NCBI GenBank assembly: GCA_949751835.1
Contig: CATKHK010000003.1
Span: forward strand, 1-64,000
Source: Blepharisma japonicum
Lineage: Eukaryota > Ciliophora > Heterotrichea > Heterotrichida > Blepharismidae
Direction of reading: 5' to 3'
Length of the DNA: 64,000 nucleotides
In this document: one piece after another, positions 1-11,124 of the stretch
Layout: each line of letters begins with the position of its first letter
Numbering within the stretch: position 1 is the first letter of the stretch
Made by a program: the position numbers and the translations under genes
The notes under the pieces: generated by a model
The model's database searches: none
Seen by the model: the letters and a program-made list of their open reading frames with translations, nothing else
Told to the model about the DNA's origin: nothing

Positions 1-1030
1 AATAATATAAATATAACTTGATGAATTCAACGAATATTTCACTGTTAAAGGCTGTTCAGATTCATAAATAACGACTATTAGAAACGTGTACTAAACCCAA
101 ATTCTATGGAAAACAGGAAATTACAGTTTTTTCTGTCACGAGTCAAATTTATTTGGCTAGTTAAATTGATTTTCACGAGCCAAAATGCTCTTATGCTAAT
201 AAGACAGTAATATCCAATCCTATAGTCTGTATATATAAAAAATAAATTTTTTTGCTATCATGTTAGTTTCTCATATTTTCCATTTATATAAGTTATGAAA
301 TTGTGATTTTTAAATGCCAAACGTCTTATAGTTTATTAAAAAAAAAGCTTTTCACGCTATTAAATATAAATAACTATATCAAAACAATACTTTGCAAACA
401 GTGATTATTTTCTTTCTATTTATAAAGGTTCAAAATATGTTTACCCTCTGCTACAAATTTTAATATAAAAATTTTATTTAGATTCGACTCATTAAAGAAA
501 ATAAATTGTTAAAATTAAGACTTCTTTGATAAGTGTAAGTTGAAGAAATATAAATTTAAAGAATTGGAGAATCTAAAACTTGAGCTGAGTGAAAAGTCAG
601 ATAAACTAATATTTTATTTATGGTATATAAATAACCTTAATTTAGTATATACTAATGATAAATAAATTGCCATTATTATTTTTATCAAATTATTGATTCA
701 ATTTACTAGTTAGAATAGCTTAAAGCCTATAGAAAAAATTACGATAAACAGTTTATTAAATATGACACTAAAAAAAGCCATCAATACATATTAATGCTGA
801 ATATATTTTATTTAAAATAATATCACAAAAGTCTTTTTATGATTAAAAATGGTAAAATAATGGTGAGATAATAAAATAAATATGCAAATCAAGTCTTAGG
901 CTTCACAAAGTAAAACTTGGATAATTTTATATTTTAAAATAAAAATTAATTTAAATTAGCTTTAGTAGACCAATAGAATATTAAATATTTACATTAATAA
1001 AGCCGGCTTCATAATAATAATAATAAATAT
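1..1030. other. AT-rich gene-free stretch
   Basis: No intact reading frame is present with UGA read as Trp. A short coding-like stretch lies near 530-665 on the plus strand (Lys/Glu/Leu-rich, coiled-coil-like) and ends at TAA. It may be a decayed gene end. Nothing else is recognised. Confidence 0.5.
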
Positions 1031-2794
1031 ATGGAGTTGAATCAATGTTTCAAGCTAGGATGCAAGCACGAGGCTGAATATTCATGTCAATGCATCTCTC
1101 CTGGAATTCTATCCTGTCTAAAGCACATCGGGGAGCATATGAAGTTACCTGGTAAGGCTCATGCATTTGAGGAAATTATTGTAGAGCCATGCAAAGGAAC
1201 AAAAGAAGCGATGCTGGAGTTTCTTACAAGAGAAGAATCAAAAAATAACAAGCTGAAGGGAAGAATCCTGTCATCCTTTAGCCAGCGTTTGCTTGAATCA
1301 AAGAACGATATTGAAGAGCTTTTAAAAAGTGTAGATTCAGCCTCAGCTGAAATAGGCAACTATTTTACAAAAATTTTTCAAGCTCAAAAGTTATCAAAAT
1401 CAGAGCAGGACCCAGTTTTAGGACTATTGAGTTTACAGCCTGGAGAAGCTATTGAAAAATTAAAAAAGATTATCCCAGCCAATCAAGAATGGCAAAACAG
1501 TGCAAAGTTATTTTGTGGATTCCGGGAAAAAATAGAGACAATGATCGAATTATTCATTAAAGACAAATTTGAGAAACATCTTGATAGCAGACTCAATATA
1601 ATAGAAAAATCTCTTGAAGACCACAATAAAAGTATCAATTCAAGCAATGAGGTGCATAAAAAAGACTTTGATTTAATGAATGATGAGCTAGCAAACATCA
1701 AAGATACTATTTCTAATCTAATAAATGAGAATAAAAAAAGCTGTAAAAATCTAGAATGCTTAAAAGAAGAAATAAACTCAAAAATGGAAAATGAGATGGA
1801 TCAAATTCATTCTCAAATAATCAATGTAAATCAAGATCTCGAAAAAACAAATGAGTTTATAAACTCTCAAAATCTACTTCAAGAATTAAGATACAAGAGA
1901 TTAGAAATTTTAAATACACCAAATGGCCCAGAATTAGAAAAAGGATTTATGGAAAATTGCTCAATCTACCAAAGCCATGCCTGCATTAACGACCCACTTA
2001 TTCAGCAAGCATATCAAGATTATAACCTTGCTTACAGTCAAAAAATATCACTTTATAGTATTAAACAAATTAATGACAGAGCTATTTTGTTTATTTATGA
2101 TACAGAAAGAGAAAGTAGAGAAGTTAGAGGGTTAGAGACTCTTGAATCATTAGACCACCAAACATGTATAGCTCAACTGCCTGGCGGCAATTTATTTTGT
2201 TTTGGTAGTGGTATAGTTTATAGCATTTGCTTGATAATTGACGAGAATTATAGAATTCAACATCTACCATCTGGAACTCCATGCGGATTTTCATCATCTA
2301 TCTATTTCAATAATAGTGTTTATTGCTTTGGAGGATACAAAAATGGATTGGCTTTATCTCTATCAGAGAGATTTGATTTGAATGAAAAGCAATGAATTAA
2401 GTTAAAGCCACTGCCGAAAGCTGATTTTTGCTGCACAAATATAATATTTAATGGAAATATTTTGATTTCTGGATGCAATAATAAACATCTTTTGCGATAT
2501 TCAATTGTTAGCGACACTTTCGTGACAATTCCTTATGATTTTGCTATTAAGAAAAATAAAATTCTAATAAATTCAGAGAGATTATATTTAATTGAATGTA
2601 AAGGATCAGTTTATGAAAGTGAAGTTTCAAATGACTCTGTCTGGAGAAGGATTGGAGATTCAATAATAGGCGATAGGCTTGATCAAGTATATCTCATATA
2701 CAACAAAGGAGCAATAAACATTGCATGTTGTAACTATAATGGCATTAAATACTTCAAGTTTAATTTGAAAGAAAAGACATTAGAGCTAGTTTAA
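1031..2794 (+). CDS. B-box-like zinc finger, coiled-coil and kelch-type propeller protein (587 aa)
   Basis: The reading frame crosses one UGA (2393-2395, read as Trp) and ends at TAA. Residues 6-45 carry a Cys/His array of the form C-x4-C-x7-C-x-C-x7-C-x2-H-x3-H-x8-H, which resembles a B-box. Residues about 60-300 are helical and charged (coiled coil). Residues about 330-587 carry kelch-type blades with FCFG, YCFGG and a following Trp; that Trp is the UGA-encoded residue and sits at the expected blade position. The architecture resembles TRIM-like adaptors without a RING. The same architecture recurs at 8895-10712, where a U-box replaces the B-box, and the N-terminal half recurs at 11125-12186. 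A ubiquitin-pathway or scaffolding role is inferred only. The start is the first ATG after AT-rich leader sequence. Confidence 0.8.
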
Positions 2795-3144
2795 AATAAG
2801 TGGCCTAATGCATAGTTCTCTTTTAATACCATTTGGCTATTAATTTTAAAAATGAGATCATTGATCAATATAATTTATATAGCCATACACTTATTTAGCC
2901 AAAGCTAGAGCTGCAAATGTCCATAGAATATTATTAATAGACCTGCTGTTTGAAATTAACAATTATCTCCCGCTCAATTACTCAACTGAAATCATCTTGT
3001 TAATTCCAATAATTTTTGACGATATATTTTAGGCTTTGTTGAATGTTCATTGGACTCATAAGCATTGATTTTGAAATGTAAATTTACGAAAAATAATCAC
3101 TTGTATTGTAAATATAATTTTATTAATTAAATAATTACATAAAT
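2795..3144. other. AT-rich spacer
   Basis: No gene was seen between the B-box/kelch gene and the Dicer-like remnant. Confidence 0.5.
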
Positions 3145-3960
3145 CTAAAATGAGAAGCTATTTTCAAAATGAAATTTTAGAATTTTCCTAATCTTCACTT
3201 TTGAGTGATTTTTGGTTGCAGATTCCCAATCTGTAGCATTTTCCTCTGATAGTGTCTTTGATATAAAAATTTTTAGCAGGGGTTCTTCTCTCTGTGGTAT
3301 GAGGATGCTATGCAGCTAATTACCCTATAAGCGCTTCTACAAAATCTGCAAGCATTCCTTCAGAAATCAAGTGTTCAACTTGTGACGACTCATGACCTAT
3401 ATATTTCCCTTCATGAAAAAGAGGTCTGAACTTTCCCATCGTCAAGGCTTCACATTCAAGCATCGGCCAAGCTCATTTTTTCTCGCAATTTTGGATAAAA
3501 AATTATTATTGATTTTCTTGGTCCTCTTTTCTGTCAAAGCATCTTCTTTAAGGTTTATGTGCTTGATATAGAGATAAAGGGAAGAAATTACCTTGAGTAC
3601 TGTGTCACCTATACATTCTAAAGTATCATAATTATTGAGTAAGTCCAATGATGGTGAACTCATGGCGTCTCTTAAGGTTAAAAAGCCTCCTTTGTAGTTG
3701 AATGCTTCACAAAATTCAATGATGTAGGTATAGGATTCTAATTTTATGAGGGTTTCTAAAAGAAATGGACCTTGGTCCCATTAGTCTGGATTTAGGAAAG
3801 AAATCTCTAGCTGACCGCCTGATAAAACTGGTGTCCCCTTGGTTAAATTGTTTTCTTTTGCCTATGTGTTTCTGGAGTGTAACGAGCTGTCCTTGCTTGT
3901 TTAGCGATGAACATCAAATCACTATGCTGGGAATTTTCAAAATGGGCAATTTTTAAACTC
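3145..3960 (-). pseudogene. Dicer-like RNase III domain remnant
   Basis: On the minus strand, about 3770 down to 3440 encodes a segment typical of a Dicer RNase III domain. It has an LIKLESY helix and a LRDAMSSPSL element, then the signature YDTLECIGDTVLK with its acidic catalytic residues, then LTEKRTKKINNNFLSKIARKNELGRCL. Further on, after a change of frame, the second catalytic block LADFVEALIG follows. A 16-nt GT...AG candidate intron then joins this block to about 55 more codons ending in TAG at 3145-3147. Upstream, 3960-3780 is open in yet another frame and may be the linker or PAZ side. At least two frame changes near 3395 and 3790 are not explained by 15- or 16-nt introns. I therefore call it a decayed fragment, although a functional gene with unusual introns cannot be excluded. 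The second RNase III domain and the helicase are absent. Confidence 0.6.
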
Positions 3961-4169
3961 CTTAACTGACTCTATATTAAAATTCTCATCAAAAATCACA
4001 TCTGTATCTCAATTGCACTAGAATTCAAATAATATGCCAATTCTGGCAAATATTAATGATTTATCAAACCCTCTTTAAATTTTTAAAATTAGACACTTTT
4101 CACGCCAACCGAGATGATTGAAACAATCCTTTTAAAGTGATTTGAACCAGATTATGCATAAATTAATGA

Positions 4170-7100
4170 TTATATGAAGACACAATTTTCTAAGCTTCCT
4201 TTGTCTTTTATCGTGTCACAAGTCTCGCTTTTTAATGATGGATTTTGACAATTTTGATAGCTTAAGGATCCAATATCAACAATATTTGAATACCTTTGTC
4301 TATTATTCTTCTTTTTTGCATATGAGAGCCAGTAGTTTTCAATTATTTTCATTATTGCACCAACACTACTCATTATTCCAAAAACTGAGCCAAGAAGTGT
4401 GCTAATAAAGATATCAAACGACTGAATATTGTCACTTGTAGTATATAAGCCATTGGAGCTCACAGTAAGAACAATATCTAAATAAGAATTGCTTGCCAGT
4501 CCAATTCTAAATTTAAATTACTCTAAGGTACGAAATTGCGAGCCTTTTACTGAACTTGATTCAAGAGTTGAATGATAACCTGTGTAAGTCTCATCATTTT
4601 GAAATTTTCTGTAATACTAAATAAGCTATACTGAAGGAATCATAGTGTAATATGCTATTGAGGGCTTTGATCCCAAAAAAATGCGATTGCTATCGGGCAA
4701 AATATATGTTGAGTAACTACTACTTTGACTTGGAATGGATGATGTAGACGTTACATTAGTTAAAAATCCAGAAGTATATCCTATATAATTATTCATTTCA
4801 TAAGAAATTTTTGCTTGGCCATTTATTGTACAGCGCCTGCATGAGAGTTCTGTAAAGCATCCGCCATTATAAAATCTGCAGTTGAGGCTGTTTCAAACTC
4901 CCTCGATATTTGAAATAGAGTAAGATATATCTGATGAGCAGGATTCATTAGCAATGCAAATTCCCCCATAATTGATAAATATTGCGACTATGGTTAAATT
5001 TGATACAAACTAAGTATTGATTACCCTTGATACTTCATTTTCAAGAACCACTAAAGGAACTAAGCTTTTGATCTCAACAATATTATTGATAGTGTAGCCT
5101 ACAATTCCAGTGCAAATAATAATGACAGCCAGTACCATAAAAATAATAGAAAAAATGCCACCTACAGATGATTGCCTCAGATACATAATTTGGTTGACAA
5201 AGTGGTTATGGCTTGATTGGTATAAATCAATAGACATCAAAAATTTCTTTTTTTGGTTCAGTACAAGCAAAACAGCAATTAGAGCAAGTCCAATAGCCCC
5301 AATAGTCAATTGCATAATGAGAGTGTATTTTCGATATTCATCATTATTTCCTTGAAATATAGATGGCTGATCTGAATAATCTTGATAAGAATTTTCCTGA
5401 ACAGAGTAATTGCTGCTTCCAGGTATACATGTAGCTCCTCCTGGACAATCAAGGCATTTAGCAGCTCCTGGCTTACTACTATATGAATTTTCCTCGCATG
5501 GATAGCACATACCACCTGTACTTGCTCCATAGTTTGGGTTGTACTTACCAGCGTCACATTTTTGGCAGGTTGCTGAGTCATAGACACTCGAATATGTTCC
5601 TGGAGGACAGATTTCACATGAAGAGGTTCTCATTGACCCTGGACTGCACTTTCAATAGCATGCTGATATATCTTCACAGTCAGATAGCAAATCTATCTTA
5701 AAAAACCGATTTGTAGGCACCTCATGTCTGAAAATTTTACCTAGAGTGGAAGCTCCTCCATGAATATAAATATAATTTTGAAAGTAGGAGTAAGCAGCTG
5801 CGAAGATAAAATTTGGTAAATTTCCGATCTGTATGTGGTCAGCTGATGATGTATTGAAATAAAAGATTTCTGATTTTGGCACAAAGCTGTTTGACTCGCC
5901 TCCTGCAACAATAATCCTGCTCTTCAATTTAAAAGCAAAGGTTCCTTTTCTGCTTCATGACAAATCAGCTCGATCATCATAATATTTCTTTCATGTGCTG
6001 TTTGTAATGTTAATGCTATAAAATTCATTCAGCGGTGATTCAGAATCTCCTTCTCCGTACATTATATAAACGATGTCATTAGATGTCGTTGAAATTCGGC
6101 AAGAAGCATATGCAAGAGGCCCTGGGCCGCCTGAATTTTGAGAGTCTATAAGTGTATAAGTATTTGTGACCAAGTCGTAAGTCCAAAATTCATCTGAGAG
6201 GCCAGAATTTGTCACTCCTCCAAATATCATTAACGAAGTCTCATGCAAAATGATACAAGCCCCTTTTCTTGGAGATGGAGAGTTTTCAATGGCTGGGAAA
6301 GAGCTCCAAGAATTAGTTGTTGCATCAAAAATGAAGCCGTCGTTTAGATAGCCGTCTGCGTTTTGTCCTCCTCATACAGCCATAGTATCAGCATATGAAG
6401 ACGACCCATGCCCATATCTCGCAGAAGGAATAGCTCCTTTTGCCTGAATTATCTTTCAGCTCTCAAGATTGGTATCATAGGCCCATAAATCGTTCAAAAA
6501 TGCGCTGTTATCAGTTTTGCCTCCAAATAAAAGCAAATATTTTCCAACATTTTGCATGGAATGGTACATTCTTGGACTTGGTGAGATATCATTCGGGAAA
6601 AAATTGTAAGCTATAGGTAATTTTGTCAAATTAAAAACGAGCAGGCAATTCAGAGTTTTTGAATTAGAAATACCTCCAAACGAATAGAGTTGCAAGTTGT
6701 AAAGAGTGAGACCGTAATTATAAATATTTGAATAGTCTTGGGAAGAGCTTGAAGAAATTGGTATTTTGACTCAACTATAGTCCGTGCTAGTTAAATTGAC
6801 CATATATCAGCTCTCGCTCACATTGTTCAATTTGCTTGACCAGCCAGTTAGTAAGAAGGCGGCCTTATCAAATAAAATGCTTCCTTGAAGCATTCTTGGA
6901 GTGTAAATTTGGACTGAGGTGATATTAATCCATGTCAAGCTGATAAGATCATATTTATAAAATGTTTGCACATAAGGGTCCCCATCATAAGTAGCTTCTC
7001 CAGCTGCCAAAAACAAAAATCCTTCATAATAAAATAATGAGGCTCCCAATGCTTTTTGAGGAATGTCACCCTGCTTTGGAAGATGAGTTCAGGCTCAAGT

Positions 7101-7656
7101 GGAAGTGTTAAGTCTGCAATAAAGGTTACGTGAAAAGCTCGTTATCGGATTCAATAGAAGTTAATCCTCCGAAAATAGTAAAAAAGAGCACGCCGCCACT
7201 AATATAAGAAGTGTAAGCAAATCTGGACCTTGGATAGGGAATATCACCAGACATGGTGATTTTATCCCACATGCAACTTTCCATTTTAAAACTTCACAAG
7301 TCATTCAAGAGTCCTGATTCTGTCATCCCACCGAATATATAAAGGATATTTGCAGTTTGGTCAGCAAATGAGCCGCCGTTATACCGGGGAGCTTAATAAA
7401 TAATACCAGGATAAATATCATCCGCTACTGCGAGTCGTTTCCACAGGCTTGTTGCCACATTAAAAACCCAGAGATCATTATATTCGTTACCAAGCTGGTA
7501 ATAGCCTCCAAACACACTGATCAAGCTTAAGCTGGGAAAAGAATTCATCAAAGGGTAAATTCTTGGAACAGGAGGAGGATTAGTAGAAGGAATTCTTTCA
7601 ATTGATAGAGAAGCTAAAGTTTTGATAAATAGAAAGCTTAAAACAGATAGCCTCAT
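4170..7656 (-). CDS. Kelch-repeat, GCC2/GCC3-type Cys-rich membrane protein (about 1136 aa, five introns)
   Basis: Five tiny introns (7392-7406, 7114-7129, 5010-5024, 4617-4631, 4507-4521) and several UGA-Trp codons join the frame into 3411 coding bases, an exact multiple of three. The N-terminus (MRLSVLSFLFIKTLASLS) is a signal peptide. About a dozen kelch-type blades follow (SVFGGYY, YIFGGMT, TIFGGLT, YSFGGIS, LLFGGKT, AVWGGQN, MIFGGVT, IHGGAS). Then comes a Cys-rich section with CPPGTYSS, CDAGKYNP and CPGGATCIPG repeats like the GCC2/GCC3 ephrin-receptor-like motif. Transmembrane segments follow (one at LTIGAIGLALIAVLLVL, another at IIFMVLAVIIICTGIVG), then a second extracellular Cys-containing region and a last hydrophobic segment before a basic tail. 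It is probably a cell-surface receptor-like or adhesion protein. The type is common in ciliates and the ligand is unknown. Confidence 0.85.
4507..4521 (-). other. 15-nt intron
   Basis: The intron reads GTAATTTAAATTTAG. Removing it joins the frame to the last membrane segment and to the UAA at 4170. Confidence 0.8.
4617..4631 (-). other. 15-nt intron
   Basis: The intron reads GTATAGCTTATTTAG. It holds two in-frame UAGs, and removing it keeps the frame open. Confidence 0.8.
5010..5024 (-). other. 15-nt intron
   Basis: The intron reads GTAATCAATACTTAG, in phase 0, and ends in an in-frame UAG. The downstream frame stays open for 126 codons. Confidence 0.85.
7114..7129 (-). other. 16-nt intron
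   Basis: The intron reads GTAACCTTTATTGCAG, the only 16-nt member among the well-supported introns. Removing it restores the frame needed by all downstream blades. Position 10 is A. Confidence 0.85.
7392..7406 (-). other. 15-nt intron
   Basis: The intron reads GTATTATTTATTAAG. Removing it restores a kelch blade (…DIYP|APRYNGG…). It contains an in-frame UAA, and position 10 is A. Confidence 0.9.
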
Positions 7657-8339
7657 TTTATAATATTTATTAAAGCCACTGATTTGATTGTAATAAATAA
7701 TTTAATCATAAATTTATTAATATAATAGAAAGATAAATCTAATTATTGGTTATTGTTCCTTATGATTAGAGAAATTTATTTTTCATTATTTTGAAGTTAG
7801 GTTATTTATCCTGTCAAACTATTTTGCTCAGAAATTCTGATTCTGATCTGAATTTTAAAGTTTCTGATTTAAGTAAGATAAAAATTTAATTTTCTGGTCT
7901 TCGTTAATTATTTTGTCATCATCAACTATCACCTCAATCTTCTTATATTTTATATTTTAAGATTTCTTGAATCGACTTCATTTCGACTAGTATTTCTCCA
8001 TAGATAACTTAAGAACTCTAATATTTCGTCATCTGTATCAGCATTTTTAGTATAAACTATCAAAATCACTATCATTCGATTCTTCAAGGGAAATACTTTC
8101 TTCTTCATAAATAGTTAATAAAAGTCAGAAAAAATTATCAGATGCATCTCCATCTTCTTCAATTAAAAGCAAACGATTTGATTCTGTATCTTCAGAATCT
8201 TCCATTAAAATATTTATAAAATCAGAAAGCATAAGAATCTAAATTTAATAGTAACATAATTATGATTTATCCAACTCTGCCCAGCTAGCTCTAAAATCGC
8301 TGAGAAATAAAGATAATCTCCTTTACGCTAATAAATAAA
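7657..8339. other. AT-rich spacer with one small acidic reading frame
   Basis: A minus-strand frame at 8232-8047 encodes 61 residues rich in Asp/Glu/Ser, with one UGA, and ends in TAA. Coding-like sequence continues for about 35 codons in another frame further down (to about 7950). The whole may be a decayed acidic protein gene. I do not recognise it. Confidence 0.3.
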
Positions 8340-8830
8340 ATGGAAGCAAAGATGTGTTTAGAGCTAAACTGTGAATGCGAGGCTGAATATATATGCAAAT
8401 GCACCACTCCTAAGACATACTTATACAAAATTCACTTCATGAATCACTCTGATACATCTGGAAGAATTCATAAATTTACCCATATTTTCTCAGATCCTAT
8501 TACGGGAACAAAAGAAGCTGTCCTTATGTTTCTTGTTGAAGAAAGGTCAAAGCAAATAAATTAAAGCAAAAAATGTTGAATTCATTTAGTCAAAGTCTTT
8601 GGAACTCTGAAAGTAGCTTTGAGGACCTTATGAAAGGGTTAGATTCTGATTCAGTTGAATTAGACAATATTTTTGAAAAAATTGCTCAAGTTAACAAGAT
8701 ATCAAAACTCGAGAAAGACCCAATTTTAAAGCTATAAGAATCTCTTTAGAAATTTACATATAAAGTTGCCTCAAAGCACATTAGATGTGAAAATCCTTGC
8801 TGATTGGCTATAGCAGTACTATGAATTATT
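8340..8830 (+). pseudogene. Broken N-terminal half of a B-box/coiled-coil paralog
   Basis: The first 70 codons align with the start of the gene at 1031: MEAKMCLELNC is followed by CEAEYICKC, and GTKEAVLMFL matches GTKEAMLEFL. A frame change near 8557 then moves the homologous sequence into another frame (MLNSFSQSLW, then KDPILKL matching QDPVLGL). UAA and UAG stops interrupt it at about 8737 and 8752. The CxxH of the B-box has become YKIH, so a zinc ligand is lost. It sits just upstream of the U-box gene, as if the old N-terminus had been displaced. Confidence 0.75.
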
Positions 8831-8894
8831 AGAAATTAAAAGCGATATAACTTATCTTTTTGATATCTTTTCTCTTATCTACATTATTTTTGAT

Positions 8895-10712
8895 ATGGTT
8901 GAAACTTTCGTTGACGTCCCCGATGACTATTGCTGCCCGATAACTGGAGATCTCATGGAAGATCCAGTTGTAGCGCCAGATGGGCACAGCTATGAGCGTG
9001 CATCAATCACAGCTTGATTCCAAAAAAACAAAACTAGTCCTCTTACCGGCGCTGTTTTAAAAAACACCATCCTAATTGATAATCACAGACTAAAAACAAT
9101 AATCACCTCCTTTAAAGAGCGTTTGCCCGAAATTCAGCGTGAGTCTCAAATAAAACGAGATTTATTAGAAGCTATAAATATCAGAGAAGCATTCTTTCAA
9201 GATCATCTCCAAAAAGAAAAAGAGCAGATAGGGAATATTACGACAATGTATGAGAACGAAAAAGAAAAAAATTTACTACTTGAAAATAAGCTCACAGCCT
9301 GCAAAAAATTCCTTCAGGTAAAAACTGACCAAATGAAAGCCCTTCAAGAAAATTTGGACAATTTTAAAGGCATAAGTGAAGCAAAAAATGATGAACATAA
9401 AAGGCTTCATGAAGATCTAGCTCATGCCTTGGCTGAAAATGATGGGTTTAAAAGAGCGACAAAAGGGAGATTTGAAATTATTTTTGAAAAACTTGTGGAA
9501 ATACAAAAAAATATTAAGCAGTTAGAAAGGGCTATAAATACAAATAAGATAAGCGCTAATAGGTATCTATCAGAACTCAATAATTCTATCGCAAAGCTAA
9601 TAAGCGAGACTGAGAAGAATAAAAGAGATCTTGAAGATAGAAATGAAGTATTAGCAATCAAAAGAGAAAATGAATGAAATCTGCTCAACATTGAGAGCAG
9701 TAGTGATGACCCTGGTGACAAAATTTTAAACCTTTATGAGCCGATCATAATCCAAGCACCTGATCAGCCAAATATTGAAAACAAATCATTAGCCCCTCAA
9801 GAGCTTAAAAATAAAAAATATGCAATTTTAAGCCGGGTAAACGACCCATTATCAGAAGAAGATTTCAGAAAAACTTGCTCGCTATATGATAATGACTTTA
9901 AAGAAAATTTGGCAAACCCACAGCTTAGCCAAGCTTATCAAGATTATATAGTTGCTTATCATCAAAACACATCACTTTATTTTACCAGAAATGTTGGAAA
10001 TAGAACTCATTTAATTGTATATGACACTGAAAGCGAAAGAGAAGAAGTAAAACTCCTGGAGACTCCAGAACCAATAAATAGTGGCGCATGTATAGCTCAG
10101 CTTCCTAATAGTGAATTATTCTGCTTTGGAAACTCAAATCCACCTTCAGGAATGTCATTAATAATTGATAGAAATTATGAAGTTAGAACACTTACATCTG
10201 GAAAGCCTTGCTACTATTCGTCGGCTGTATATTTCAATAGAAATGTGTATTGTTTTGGAGGATTAAATAATAGTATTTTTAATTTATCAGAAAAATTCGA
10301 TTTAGATGTAAACCAATGAGTGAAATTAAGCTCAATGCCGCAGGCAGATGCCTTGTGCAGCTGCATAGTTTTTGAAGAGAATATTTTGATTTCTGGATAT
10401 AAAAATAGGCATCTTCTGAAGTATTCAATTGAGAAAAACAGCTTTGAAAGAATTTCTTATGAATTTTTGGCAGAAAAAAGAAAAATATTGATAAATGCAG
10501 AGAAATTGTATTTGATTGAGTGCGGTTATCAGGGATTTATATATGAAAGTAACGATGAGACTAGCTGGAGACAAATAGCTAGATCAAAAATTAGCTATGA
10601 TAGTCCCGCTCAAGTTTATTGCACATATAATAAAGGAGCAATATATTTCGGAAATGATTATAATGGAAGATATAAGTTTAATTTAGATCAAAAGATTGTG
10701 ATTAAACTCTAA
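8895..10712 (+). CDS. U-box, coiled-coil and kelch-type propeller protein, probable E3 ubiquitin ligase (605 aa)
   Basis: Residues 10-75 form a U-box: CCPITGDLMEDPVVAPDGHSYER, written here in two parts as CCPITGDLMEDP and VVAPDGHSYER, followed by ITAW and SPLTG. The conserved Trp41 is encoded by UGA (9015-9017). Residues about 75-260 are a coiled coil with UGA-Trp at 9675-9677. Residues about 340-605 are a kelch-type propeller closely similar to that of the gene at 1031 (QAYQDY, ACIAQLP, YCFGG, ILISGY, KFNL). U-boxes recruit E2 enzymes without zinc, so an E3 role with the propeller as substrate receptor is the family expectation. The ATG at 8895 was chosen because it immediately precedes the U-box. 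The upstream B-box relic at 8340-8830 suggests replacement of the domain. Confidence 0.85.
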
Positions 10713-11124
10713 TGATGCAAGTAGCTGGCTAGTTTTAGGGCAATAAATTTCAATAAAACCCAATTTTCTGTAAGAAAACTGAATTTTTTAAATTGGAGAA
10801 AATATGCTAAAATTATCTTATCCCAAATAGATTATGGATAATATATTATTTAATCATCTCCTCGTATTTAAAGTGACTAGGCTTAAGTTTATCTTAGATT
10901 TATGTTCACATCTAATTTCACGTAATATATTCCATCCTTAATCTTATTTAGATAGATAAAATGATTTTATAGCCTATACTAATTTTTGCACCGATCCACG
11001 TAATATAATTCCATCCTTAACCTTATTTAGATAGATAAAATGATTTTATAGCCTATTGTAATTTTTGCACCGATCCTTTATTAAAAATTATAGCAATTTT
11101 TTTATTAAGTCTAAATCAATCATC
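10713..11124. other. Spacer containing a tandem duplication
   Basis: No gene was seen. The stretch holds the 78/79-bp tandem repeat listed separately. Confidence 0.6.
10919..11075. repeat. Tandem repeat, two copies of 78-79 bp
   Basis: Copy 1 is 10919-10996 and copy 2 is 10997-11075. They differ at only a few positions. Each begins with CACGTAATATA and ends with TTTTTGCACCGATC, and contains the near-palindrome ATAAAATGATTTTAT. Two copies directly abut. Confidence 0.9.

Noticed and set aside
3765-3956. A 63-codon plus-strand frame
   Set aside because: It is antisense to the Dicer-like remnant and has no recognisable features.
10919-11075. A short CRISPR-like or satellite array
   Set aside because: Only two directly abutting copies with no spacers; it is a simple tandem duplication.
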